From assembly GCA_017965685.1 (NCBI GenBank), contig JAGCPM010000221.1, positions 1 through 15,455 of the forward strand: a stretch of DNA of 15,455 bases, read 5' to 3'. The position numbers and the translations under genes are program-made. This document shows positions 6,357 through 14,106 of the stretch, piece after piece (the stretch's first letter is position 1; each line of letters starts with the position of its first letter). The DNA comes from Kiritimatiellia bacterium. GTDB taxonomy: Bacteria > Verrucomicrobiota > Kiritimatiellia > RFP12 > UBA1067. The notes below the pieces were generated by a model. The model had not been told where the DNA came from and ran no database searches. It saw only the letters and a list, made by a program, of their open reading frames with translations.

Positions 6357-8315
6357 TCAGACTCCTATCGCCTTCCTGAGCGCCGCGACCACGCTTTCCA
6401 CGTCCGCATTGTCCAGCCTCTCCAGAGTCTTGGCCCAGCGGTACGCGCCCGAGCCGCCGACATCATACGGCCTGTGCACGAAAATATTGTTGAACGCATC
6501 GCGCCTTTCCCTGTAGTCGGACTGGACCTCTACGAACCGCCTCTTGAATCCTTCGACGTACGCGTCTACAAATGTCTTGTAGTCGCTGACGAACGCCTTT
6601 CTCCTGTGTACGACGTCCGCGTATGGCGCAATGGACTCCTCGAACGAACGGAGATAGTTCACGAATGTGCCGACATGGTTCGTTACCATGACCCTCTCGG
6701 GAATCCCGCTCTCGCCAAGCTGCAGGACCTCGTAGTTCTTGTCGAAGAGGTTCTCGTTCGTCTCGCTCGACATGCGTCCGACGATGAGGTCGAGCGCAGC
6801 CGCCCTGCCCATCAGATACGCGAAGGCGAGCGCGAAGGCCGGATTGCGGAACTTCGCGACAGGCACTTTGTCCGATGCCACTCCGGTAATGTACGAGCGC
6901 ACCAGATAACAGGTCTTCACGCGCGTACCCGCATACTGGCGGTTCGAGCCGTTGTATATTTCCGTCATCTGCCCCGCGCCGATCCTGGGCGGGAGAGGCA
7001 TCCCGAGCTGCTGGCACATGAGACGCCTGTCAAGGACGTAGTCCGAATATTCGTCTGCCTCGTATACCGCCCTCAGCAGATCTTTGCCTTCGTCGAGATG
7101 CTCCACGACACCCCACTTGTGAAACCTGAGCATGAACACTCCGGGATTCGGCCTCTCGGCCGTCTTGAGCTGGATGATATACACCCCTCCTCGCCGCGTC
7201 CCTGCAATCGGCTCGCGAGCGAGCGACCTCGTGATCCTGCCTATGTTCACATACTCTATATCCGCAAAAAGCCGCATGAAATCGAAGATCATCATTCGCG
7301 CGCGCTGGTCGCACATCTCGGCCAGTTCCGGATCCCTAGTGCGCATGAACTCCTCCCAGAGCGTGTCGAACACCAGCTGTCCATTCACGATTCTCGCGCC
7401 CGGCAACCACTCAATCTGGCGGTAGAACTCGGGACTTATGCCCTGCACCAGCTCGCTATCGTCCGCCGCCGTCTCGTTCGGTCCTGCGGAAAGAGTACGG
7501 CTCATCTCGTTGCGCCACTCGTAGTTGTCGACGCTCTCGTCCCTGAGCTGGATCGGCATGGAAATCCGCCAGTCGGTGTAGATTCTGTCGATGGCATCCT
7601 TGAGCGCGCTATCGCTCAGCGCATCGACATCTAGCGCCTTTATCGCCTGCTTGATGTCAATCGGCGTGGTGACGGGGAAGAGATCTATCTCGGGCATCCC
7701 CACCCTGTTGCGCCGCGAAAGCATCTCCTGCGCCTGCTTGAACTGCGACCTCAGCATCGACGGCTCGAGCTTCTCAAAACCCATGCACCCCGCCGCCGTC
7801 AGGTAGCGCGTGCCGGTGGTGTGGTTGTAGTAGTATATCCTGTCGCCATCGATCGCCACCTTAGAGGACTCGATCTGCCGAATCATGTCCTCCTGCGATA
7901 TGGGTGCCCTGGCCATCCTCCAGTTCTCGCCGCGTTCCCTTAGTGCGTTGCGCACCTTCGCGTTGCGAGTGTTGAGAAAGCGTATGCGCCTCTTCGAGAC
8001 CATCTTCTGCAGCGCGTCATCCGCCCTGAACGCCAGATCAAGATGGTTGGGGTCCGGGCGTATCAGCACCGCCGCGTCAGTGAAGATCAGATCGACCGAC
8101 TGCTCGAGCTCCTCTTCCTCCTCCACTTCCGTCATTGGCGCAAGGCCCTCCTCCGCCCTTTTCGCGTTGATGAGGTCAAGCCACATCATGCGCTGGGTGG
8201 CGTGAACGCCCTTGGCCGTCACGAGTCCCGGAGTCCTGAAGAATATCGTGCCGATCCTGCTGAGCAGGTTTCCTTCGGCGTCCTTTGCGAAGATCTTGTC
8301 TCCTATCGTTTCCAT
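6357..8315 (-). CDS. 652-residue protein of unknown function, possibly kinase-like fold
   Basis: I do not recognise this family. There is no signal peptide or membrane segment, so it is probably cytosolic. Features: an acidic run EVEEEEELEQ (63-72), a charged basic stretch at about 107-135, and a compact module at 140-185 containing DGDRIYYYNHTTGTRYLT. The 375-560 segment is weakly reminiscent of a protein-kinase-like fold. Two strands end in FMLRFHK (394-400), an acidic helix lies near 405-425, a hinge-like CYLVRSYITG follows (469-478), and a long helix leads into R-M-S-S-E-T-N-E-N-L-F (514-524). A clear catalytic Asp-Phe-Gly equivalent is missing, so this remains speculation. The start at 8315 is chosen because the open frame upstream lies within rpsG and the terminator, and a -10 box stands 10 nt before the ATG; no Shine-Dalgarno is present. 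First gene of the seven-gene string. Confidence 0.8.
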   Translation of the reverse strand: METIGDKIFAKDAEGNLLSRIGTIFFRTPGLVTAKGVHATQRMMWLDLINAKRAEEGLAPMTEVEEEEELEQSVDLIFTDAAVLIRPDPNHLDLAFRADDALQKMVSKRRIRFLNTRNAKVRNALRERGENWRMARAPISQEDMIRQIESSKVAIDGDRIYYYNHTTGTRYLTAAGCMGFEKLEPSMLRSQFKQAQEMLSRRNRVGMPEIDLFPVTTPIDIKQAIKALDVDALSDSALKDAIDRIYTDWRISMPIQLRDESVDNYEWRNEMSRTLSAGPNETAADDSELVQGISPEFYRQIEWLPGARIVNGQLVFDTLWEEFMRTRDPELAEMCDQRARMMIFDFMRLFADIEYVNIGRITRSLAREPIAGTRRGGVYIIQLKTAERPNPGVFMLRFHKWGVVEHLDEGKDLLRAVYEADEYSDYVLDRRLMCQQLGMPLPPRIGAGQMTEIYNGSNRQYAGTRVKTCYLVRSYITGVASDKVPVAKFRNPAFALAFAYLMGRAAALDLIVGRMSSETNENLFDKNYEVLQLGESGIPERVMVTNHVGTFVNYLRSFEESIAPYADVVHRRKAFVSDYKTFVDAYVEGFKRRFVEVQSDYRERRDAFNNIFVHRPYDVGGSGAYRWAKTLERLDNADVESVVAALRKAIGV

Positions 8316-8325
8316 AGCAGTGGGT

Positions 8326-8354
8326 ATTATACCAAAAAACCGCGGCGCTGTATA
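8326..8354 (-). promoter_or_regulatory. Promoter of the seven-gene string (652-residue gene to lpxB)
   Basis: A consensus -10 TATAAT (8326-8331) preceded by TGG (extended -10) lies 17 bp downstream of TATACA (8349-8354), a 4-of-6 match to TTGACA. The -35 sits in the loop of the preceding terminator and the -10 just beyond its T-run. The predicted transcription start is at about 8319-8321, only 4-6 nt before the ATG at 8315, so the transcript would be nearly leaderless. Confidence 0.6.
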
Positions 8355-8364
8355 GCGGCCGCGG
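8334..8364 (-). terminator. Intrinsic terminator of the rpsL-rpsG unit
   Basis: Perfect 7-bp GC stem, CCGCGGC (8358-8364 read on the minus strand) with GCCGCGG (8340-8346), 11-nt loop, then TTTTTT (8334-8339). It lies 31 nt past the rpsG stop. On the plus strand the same stem is followed by CTCTTTTT, so it could also stop antisense transcription. Confidence 0.88.
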
Positions 8365-8395
8365 CTCTTTTTGTCTGTCGGGGAAAGCTCTCTCG

Positions 8396-8929
8396 TCAGG
8401 CGGCGCCACCCGCCTGCGAACCCCACGCATAGTGCGCAAAGGCCTTGTTCGCCTGCGCCATCTTGTGCACGTCGTCGCGCTTCTTGATCACGTTGCCCTG
8501 ACCCTGGAACGCGTCGATAATCTCTGCGGCGACCGCAGCGGGCATTCCCATGCCGTGGCGGGCGCCAGCATACTGCGTCGTCCACCTGAGCGCGAGCGAG
8601 AGCTGGCGGTTGGCCGCGATCGGCACCGGGACAGGATACGTTGTGCCGCCGACCCTGCGCGTCTTGACCTCGACCTGAGGCTTCATGTTGTCGATCGCAG
8701 CGCTCACGACCTCGAGAGGATCCGTGTAGACCTTCTCGTCCTTCGTGAACTTCGCCTGATCGGCATCGATCGCCTCGCGCACCTTGTCGATCATTCCGTA
8801 GACTATCTTCTCCGCGACGGTCTTCTTGCCGTCTTTCATGATCACACGGATCATGTGCGCAACGAGCTCCGAATTGTACTTCGGGTCCAGTGTTACGCGC
8901 TTTACGATTGCCTTACCTCTGCGGCTCAT
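8396..8929 (-). CDS. rpsG: 30S ribosomal protein S7
   Basis: Binds the 3' major domain of 16S rRNA and nucleates assembly of the 30S head. MSRRGKAIVKR (1-11) and the central VKTRRVGGTTYPVPVPI segment are diagnostic, as is ALRWTTQYA. The protein has 177 residues against about 156 in many bacteria. The excess is an insertion at about residues 55-68 (DADQAKFTKDEKVY, before the conserved DPLEVV) and a tail (GSQAGGAA) after FAHYAW. It starts three bases after the rpsL stop with a GAGGAG ribosome-binding site inside the end of rpsL, and is followed by a strong terminator rather than fusA. Confidence 0.97.
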   Translation of the reverse strand: MSRRGKAIVKRVTLDPKYNSELVAHMIRVIMKDGKKTVAEKIVYGMIDKVREAIDADQAKFTKDEKVYTDPLEVVSAAIDNMKPQVEVKTRRVGGTTYPVPVPIAANRQLSLALRWTTQYAGARHGMGMPAAVAAEIIDAFQGQGNVIKKRDDVHKMAQANKAFAHYAWGSQAGGAA

Positions 8930-8932
8930 CGC

Positions 8933-9316
8933 TTACTTCTCCTCTTTCTTCGGCTTCTTCATGCCGTACTTCGAACGGCTACGGTTTCTGCCAGCCACGC
9001 CAAGCGAGTCGAGCTTGCCGCGCACGATGTGGTAGCGCACGCCGGGAAGGTCCTTCACACGGCCTCCGCGCACCAGCACCACAGAGTGCTCCTGCAGATT
9101 ATGCCCCTCTCCGGGGATGTAAGCCGTGACTTCGTATCCCGAGGTGAGTCGCACGCGCGCCACCTTGCGGAGAGCCGAGTTCGGCTTTTTGGGCGTCATT
9201 GTCTTGACGACGAGACACACGCCGCGACGCTGAGGGCACTCCTTCAGCGCCGGCGACTTCGAACGATTCGCGAGCGGCCTGCGGCCCTTGCGGATCAACT
9301 GGTTTATTGTCGGCAT
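8933..9316 (-). CDS. rpsL: 30S ribosomal protein S12
   Basis: Decoding-centre protein of the small subunit. The 127 residues are of normal length. [12 protein letters not shown] (1-12), [11 protein letters not shown] (41-51) and [13 protein letters not shown] (84-96) are the universal S12 signatures. K44 (or K43) and K88, the positions where streptomycin-resistance changes occur, carry the wild-type Lys, and D89 is the residue that can be methylthiolated. The ATG at 9316 is chosen over the longer frame because S12 proteins begin here and an AGGAA site lies 9 nt upstream. The stop is TAA. Transcribed from its own promoter together with rpsG. Confidence 0.98.
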   Translation of the reverse strand: MPTINQLIRKGRRPLANRSKSPALKECPQRRGVCLVVKTMTPKKPNSALRKVARVRLTSGYEVTAYIPGEGHNLQEHSVVLVRGGRVKDLPGVRYHIVRGKLDSLGVAGRNRSRSKYGMKKPKKEEK

Positions 9317-9353
9317 CTGGTGTTTTTCCTTGCTTTCCCAAACATGGGGCATA

Positions 9354-9383
9354 AGTATATCATATTCGCCCCTCTCTTGGCAA
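9354..9383 (-). promoter_or_regulatory. Extended -10 promoter of rpsL-rpsG
   Basis: On the minus strand TTGCCA (9378-9383) is followed by an 18-bp spacer ending in TGA and by TATACT (9354-9359). The expected start is near 9347, giving a leader of about 31 nt that contains AGGAA at 9326-9330. A short C-run/G-run inverted repeat overlaps the -35. The same spacing and the same TGATATACT string occur at the FadL-family promoter. Confidence 0.65.
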
Positions 9384-9421
9384 GGGGGTAAATTCCACGA
9401 TTTTTCAACAGGCGAACCATG

Positions 9422-10705
9422 TCATTTCCCGACACAAAAGCGCGAAAAGAGCCGCGAGAGCATGTCTGACGAATACACAGCCCCGACCAGCTCCGCCAAA
9501 GCGTCCCCTATCCGGCGCATGGTGTTTGCCCGTATCACAAGCTCCGGATTCCCACCGTCCCTCTCGATTTCCGCACATGCCCAAGCGTACGCTCCGGCGT
9601 GCCTGGAATCGTCCGGACGCTCCAGTTGCGCGATTCTCGCCGCAATCTCCGTGCGGAGCTGATCGAGTCCCTCGCCCGTGACCGACGATACATTCAGACC
9701 TTCGCCCCGCGACAGGTCGCATTTTGAATGCACGAGAATGGTCTTGGCCCCTTCGCCTGCGCCGTTCCCCAATCTCTTGGCGGCACCCAAATTCACCACG
9801 ATATCGGCTGATTCGGCCATCGACCGCGCCCTGCGGACCCCTTCCGCCTCCACCGGCGAATCCGTCTCGCGAAGCCCGGCCGTGTCTATGAGGCGCACGG
9901 GGAAGCCGTCCACCTCCAGCCACGCGTCCACGGCGTCACGGGTCGTTCCGGCCTCTGGCGAGACTATCGCCCTGTTCTCGCCCAGTAGCGCGTTCATCAG
10001 CGACGACTTGCCGGAATTGGGCGGCCCGGAAAGGACCACCGTCACTCCGTCGCGCAGGATTTTCGACCTTCGCTCGCGCTCCAAGGCCGCTTCTAGCGCA
10101 GTCTTGAAATCCAACATTTTCCCGTCGAGCATGGCGAAGAAACCCTCAGGCAGCTCATCCTCGTCCACATCCAAAGAATGCTCCATCAGCGCGGAAAGAT
10201 CTATCGCCATGCCATACAGCCGGAGGGCCTCCTTCTTTCGCCCGCCGCCCATGCCGGAAATCGCATCATCCGCCGCCTTGACCGTCTTCGCGTTTATAAG
10301 GTCGAGTATAGATTCCGCCTCGTCGAGATCTATCTTTCCAGCCATTACGGCGCGGTATGTGAACTCGCCCCTGTCGGCGAGCCTCGCGCCGTTCGCGATG
10401 CACACGCCGAGAACACGGGCTGGGACAACCCCGCCGCCATGGCACTGAAATTCAATGGCGTCCTCGCCAGTGTACGACTTCGGGGCTGCGAATGCCAGGA
10501 TGAGCGCATCGTCGATCACTCGTCCGGAAACATCCTTTATCCTGCGATGCGCGAAAGTCCCGGGAGCTGGCAAAGCCCCATCGACCATCTTTGCGGCAAC
10601 CGCGAAGGACTCTGGGCCAGAAAGCCTCACCACCGCAAGAGCCGCTTTTCCGGGAGCGGTCGATATCGCGGCTATCGTATCGCCTTCGCGGCTGAGGCCG
10701 GCCAT
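9422..10705 (-). CDS. mnmE: tRNA modification GTPase MnmE
   Basis: GTPase that with MnmG builds the cmnm5/nm5 group on wobble U34; MnmG is not in this window. The N-terminal folate-binding-like domain has DTIAAISTAPGKAALAVVRLSG, CHGG (88-91) and RGEFTYRAV (112-120). The G domain has the P-loop GPPNSGKSS (227-235), GTTRD (253-257) and DTAGLRE (274-280). The base-recognition motif, usually NKxD, reads SKCD (327-330). The C-terminal FCVGK (423-427) is the family's FC(I/V)GK end. Length is 427 residues against about 454 in E. coli. The start is ATG at 10705, sharing one base with the antiporter stop (TGATG); a GTG one codon upstream is possible. No clear terminator follows. Confidence 0.95.
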   Translation of the reverse strand: MAGLSREGDTIAAISTAPGKAALAVVRLSGPESFAVAAKMVDGALPAPGTFAHRRIKDVSGRVIDDALILAFAAPKSYTGEDAIEFQCHGGGVVPARVLGVCIANGARLADRGEFTYRAVMAGKIDLDEAESILDLINAKTVKAADDAISGMGGGRKKEALRLYGMAIDLSALMEHSLDVDEDELPEGFFAMLDGKMLDFKTALEAALERERRSKILRDGVTVVLSGPPNSGKSSLMNALLGENRAIVSPEAGTTRDAVDAWLEVDGFPVRLIDTAGLRETDSPVEAEGVRRARSMAESADIVVNLGAAKRLGNGAGEGAKTILVHSKCDLSRGEGLNVSSVTGEGLDQLRTEIAARIAQLERPDDSRHAGAYAWACAEIERDGGNPELVIRANTMRRIGDALAELVGAVYSSDMLSRLFSRFCVGK

Positions 10706-13050
10706 CACTTAGCCTTGCGGAAGAAGCGGCGCATCTCCTCGGGCGTCTTGCACTTCACGAGCGCGTCAACCGCGCCCTCGGCGCGCAATGCGCGGGAGAT
10801 GAAGCTCATCAGCTTGAGATACGGCGTTTGCGTGGTGTCGCTCGCCAACGTAAGAACTATCACCCTCACGGGACTCTTGTCGATTGTCTCGTAGTCGGAA
10901 AGCCCCCCCGTCGGACTGTCCGCCCCCGCAACGATTGCGACAGCCCCCGCGATGCCCTTCACGGTCGAATCGCGCCCGTGTGGAACGGCGATCCCGCGGT
11001 CGAGACCGGTAGGCATGGACGATTCGCGCTTCATGACGGCAGCAATCGCCGATTCCACGTTCGTCACATGGTGCGGAATGCCGTCCGCCATTGTCTTGAT
11101 TATCCTGTCTATGGCTTCGGTCTTTGTCGAGGCCACGAGGTTCGGAATCATGACGAATCCCTGAAGATATCGCCCGACCCCCTCGTGTCCGCGCTTCGCG
11201 GCCTCGGTTTCGGCAATCATCTTGCTCAGGTCCTCCTGGCGAATCGGCTTCGCAATCGCGCGGGCGAGCTCGTTCATCTCGCTTGCAACCTCCATCCACG
11301 CCGTCATCACTATCGCCTCCTCGGCCGGAGTGCAACTGAAACTTATCTTCCGTCCGCGTCTGCGTATCGCGAGTTCAATGTCGTCCATCGCAATCTCCCA
11401 GATGTGGTCTTCCTGGGAAAGGCACGTCGTGAAGAAGCCCTCCTTGCGGAACTCCTCGATTAGCTTCGACATCATCAAATCGGCCACATCGCGGTCGGCG
11501 AGCTCAAAGACCACCTCGCGCGATCCGCCGGAGGAAGCCTTCGGATTGCGCACCCCCTTGGCTCTGGAGCGGAAAAGACCCACGAGCGCCGGCGGCGCGA
11601 TGATTGTCGTAACGAGAGTCATCAAAATGCCGATACCGAAAATCTCCTGGTCGAGATATCCGGCGGAAAGTCCCAGTCCTGCGATAATCAGGGCAACTTC
11701 GCCGCGCGGCACCATCCCCGCGCCTATGCGCAATCCTCCCAGCGCGTTGAATCCGCAGAACATCGACGGGATCATGCAGCCCAACACCTTCGCCGCAATG
11801 GCGAGGACGGTGTATATCGCACCGAACACGAGTACCGGCTTCGAGCAGAGCGCGCTCATATCCACCATCATGCCCATCGAGCAGAAGAATATCGGCACCA
11901 AGAACGTGTAGACAGGAGTAAGCATCTCCTGTATGGGATGCTTCAGGTCTGTGCGCGAAAGTGCCAGCCCCATCACATACGCGCCGATGATCATCGCAAG
12001 CCCCATGAACTCGAAAAATCCGGCGAGCACCAGAGCAAGACCGAACGCCATAGTAGCTATCACCACCGGCGACTTGAAGCAGTATTTGAGGAACTTGGCT
12101 ATGTACCGGGCAGCGAGGACACCGATCGCGGTCGCGCCAAGCCACACCCCGAACGCCTTAGCCGCCACGAGCCCGATCTCTACCCAGTCCATGCCCGCCG
12201 TCTCGCCCGTTGCTTTCGCCGCCATGTGCGCGGCGATTATGCCATTGCCGATTGCGAGGACGATGAGGCCAAGGACGTCGTCGATCACCGCGCCCGCCAT
12301 GATCGTCGTGCCTTCCTCGGAATCCATTTTCTTGCGCTCTGAAAGGATGCGGGCCGTGATTCCGACCGATGTCGCCGTGGACATTATGCCCATGTACAGC
12401 GGCGCGGCCTGCGTTATCGCCTGCGCGAAAGGCATTGTCTTCAAGGCCGCGAACATCTCCACGTCCGGGAAGAACACCGGCAGAAAATACACCGCGCAAA
12501 GATCGCCGAAAACGAACGAGAAAAGCACGCCTCCCAACCCCACCGCCGACCCGACGAACGAATACTTGAGGAACATTCTGAGATTCGTCTCAAGGCCCGA
12601 GAGGAACAACAGTATTATCGAGGCTAGCGTCGCTATGCCGTACAGCGCCGGCGAGGTCGCATCGAACATCGCGCCTCCCCCGGCGATCGTCCCGAACATC
12701 GCGGACGCCGGGCCGGCCACTGCGGCGTTGATTTCCTTCAGAGCGGCGCCGTTGAAGAGTCCATACTTGAAGAGTCCGTCGCCGAAGCCTATCCCTCCCA
12801 GAGCCCACGGGCCGATCACAATGCCCGCGGCGAGTTCGCCAAGTATCGAAGGCAGGCGCAGCAGCAACGCAAGCGCCCCGCCGAGCTTCGCGGCGAAGAT
12901 TATCACGCCTATCTGCAACACGAGGAACATCATCTCTTCCACACGGGGCATCCCGAAGTTGGGATACGAGGGAACGGCGTTCCCGTTGGCGAAAGCCGCC
13001 AGCGCCACAAGGGCGCAGGCGGCCGTCACGGTCATCTTCTTTCTGTCCAT
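10705..13050 (-). CDS. CPA2-type cation:proton antiporter with C-terminal PTS EIIA (type 2) domain
   Basis: Inner-membrane Na+ or K+/H+ exchanger fused to a fructose/mannitol-type EIIA domain; 781 residues. Residues 1-21 look like a signal-like segment. Hydrophobic helices run from about 40 to 495 with FLSGLET (149-155), ATSVGITARILSE (226-238), an Asp pair in VIDDVLG (255-261) expected at the ion site of electrogenic CPA2 members, and GMVPRGEVALIIA (445-457). A linker domain (about 511-600) is unassigned. The EIIA domain occupies about 635-781 and keeps the phosphorylatable His in GIAVPHG (H691). The fusion suggests control of ion exchange by PTS phosphorylation. The start at 13050 is chosen because the longer frame lies within the kinase gene; it begins 17 bp after that gene with no clear ribosome-binding site. 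Ion and direction are unknown. Confidence 0.9.
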   Translation of the reverse strand: MDRKKMTVTAACALVALAAFANGNAVPSYPNFGMPRVEEMMFLVLQIGVIIFAAKLGGALALLLRLPSILGELAAGIVIGPWALGGIGFGDGLFKYGLFNGAALKEINAAVAGPASAMFGTIAGGGAMFDATSPALYGIATLASIILLFLSGLETNLRMFLKYSFVGSAVGLGGVLFSFVFGDLCAVYFLPVFFPDVEMFAALKTMPFAQAITQAAPLYMGIMSTATSVGITARILSERKKMDSEEGTTIMAGAVIDDVLGLIVLAIGNGIIAAHMAAKATGETAGMDWVEIGLVAAKAFGVWLGATAIGVLAARYIAKFLKYCFKSPVVIATMAFGLALVLAGFFEFMGLAMIIGAYVMGLALSRTDLKHPIQEMLTPVYTFLVPIFFCSMGMMVDMSALCSKPVLVFGAIYTVLAIAAKVLGCMIPSMFCGFNALGGLRIGAGMVPRGEVALIIAGLGLSAGYLDQEIFGIGILMTLVTTIIAPPALVGLFRSRAKGVRNPKASSGGSREVVFELADRDVADLMMSKLIEEFRKEGFFTTCLSQEDHIWEIAMDDIELAIRRRGRKISFSCTPAEEAIVMTAWMEVASEMNELARAIAKPIRQEDLSKMIAETEAAKRGHEGVGRYLQGFVMIPNLVASTKTEAIDRIIKTMADGIPHHVTNVESAIAAVMKRESSMPTGLDRGIAVPHGRDSTVKGIAGAVAIVAGADSPTGGLSDYETIDKSPVRVIVLTLASDTTQTPYLKLMSFISRALRAEGAVDALVKCKTPEEMRRFFRKAK

Positions 13051-13067
13051 TTGTCTGTCGCGCAAGT

Positions 13068-14105
13068 TCAGCTGGAGTACTTCTTGACTATCGCCTCGTA
13101 TTCGGCGGCCTGCTCCTCCATCGATTCGACCATCTTGAACTGCGTGTGGCAGCGCACGAGGTTGTGGCCGGCGTAGGAGGTGTGGAAGTAGGTGTCGCCG
13201 TTGAGATAGTCGGTCAGAAACCTTATCCCGCACTCGAGCGTCAACAGCCTTCCGGAGAAAGCTATATTCGCCTTCTCAGCCTCGTTCAGGAACTTAGCTC
13301 CAGCGAGATAGCCCTTGACGAGCGCCTCGAAATACTCCTTCTTGGAATACACCTTTGAGAGGTCCTTCTCGTCCTCCGCGGCTGCGGCGGACGAAGTTCT
13401 CACCATGTCGCCGAAATCGTAGAGCGCTGAGCCGGGCATCGTCGTGTCAAGGTCAATCACCACGTTCGTTCCGTCGGGAGCAAGCATCACGTTGTTGATC
13501 TTCGTATCCTGGTGGACAACCCTCTCGGGAATGGCGCCGGACTTCATCAGATCCACTATGCGCGAACACTGCGCGCGACGGGCGTCCACGAAGGCGAGTT
13601 CTTTTGCGACAGAGGCCTTGCGGCCTTTCACGTCGGCGGCCACCGCCTCGTCGAGCTGGCGCAGACGGTCGGGAGTGTCGTGGAAGCGTTTGATGATGTC
13701 CTCCAGCCGGGGCGGCGGCATGTCGGCAAGGTCGTTCTGGAACTTTGCGAACGCCGCAGCGACCTGTTCGGCTTCGCGCACGTCGGTCACGACATCCACC
13801 GAGGTATACCCCTCGAGGAACGCGTAGAGACGCCAGGGATTCTCGTAGCCTACGACTTCGAGAGACTTCACCCCCTTCGACTTAAGGAACTCCGTCACCC
13901 TTGTGATGTTGCTCTTGAGGAGCACGGGATCGAAGATATCCGTGTTCACCCTCTGGAGGATGTACCTCACGCCACTCTTCGTCTCAACTTTGAAGGTGTC
14001 GTTTATGTGCCCGGAGCCGTAGCGCGAAACATCGGTCGCATCGGCGACCCCCATTGATGCGAGGGCCGCCGAGAGCTCTTCTGGCGTGTAATTCCTTGAG
14101 CCCAT
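13068..14105 (-). CDS. nahK: N-acetylhexosamine 1-kinase (NahK-type, APH fold)
   Basis: Predicted to phosphorylate GlcNAc/GalNAc at the anomeric carbon, as Bifidobacterium NahK does in the lacto-N-biose pathway. The aminoglycoside-phosphotransferase fold is clear, and the whole 345-residue protein follows the NahK pattern. GSGHINDTFKV (30-40) is the nucleotide loop, and RYILQRVNTDIF (47-58) the next strand and helix. FHDTPDR (141-147) is a family signature. VVHQDTKINNVML (196-208) holds the catalytic D200, and VIDLDTTMPGSALYDFGD (216-233) holds the metal ligands. EDEKDLSKV (244-252) and LECGIRFLTDYL (290-301) also match. It starts one base after the ROK-like kinase gene, with an AAAGG site upstream. 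Recognised from memory of the family; exact sugar specificity is uncertain, and no phosphorylase is visible. Confidence 0.85.
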   Translation of the reverse strand: MGSRNYTPEELSAALASMGVADATDVSRYGSGHINDTFKVETKSGVRYILQRVNTDIFDPVLLKSNITRVTEFLKSKGVKSLEVVGYENPWRLYAFLEGYTSVDVVTDVREAEQVAAAFAKFQNDLADMPPPRLEDIIKRFHDTPDRLRQLDEAVAADVKGRKASVAKELAFVDARRAQCSRIVDLMKSGAIPERVVHQDTKINNVMLAPDGTNVVIDLDTTMPGSALYDFGDMVRTSSAAAAEDEKDLSKVYSKKEYFEALVKGYLAGAKFLNEAEKANIAFSGRLLTLECGIRFLTDYLNGDTYFHTSYAGHNLVRCHTQFKMVESMEEQAAEYEAIVKKYSS

Positions 14106-14106
14106 C

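Noticed and set aside
6072..7634. Long open frame on the plus strand (520 codons)
   Set aside because: It runs antisense through the hydrolase and the 652-residue gene, has no recognisable motif and no ribosome-binding site, and such frames are common opposite GC-rich genes.
8316..8585. N-terminal extension of the 652-residue protein by 90 codons
   Set aside because: The extension lies within rpsG and through a strong terminator, and is Arg-rich in the manner of a shadow frame; the ATG at 8315 follows a promoter.
11933..13087. Plus-strand open frame of 384 codons opposite the antiporter
   Set aside because: It is a low-complexity product (rich in Pro, Ala, Ser, Thr) antisense to a gene with clear transporter and EIIA motifs.
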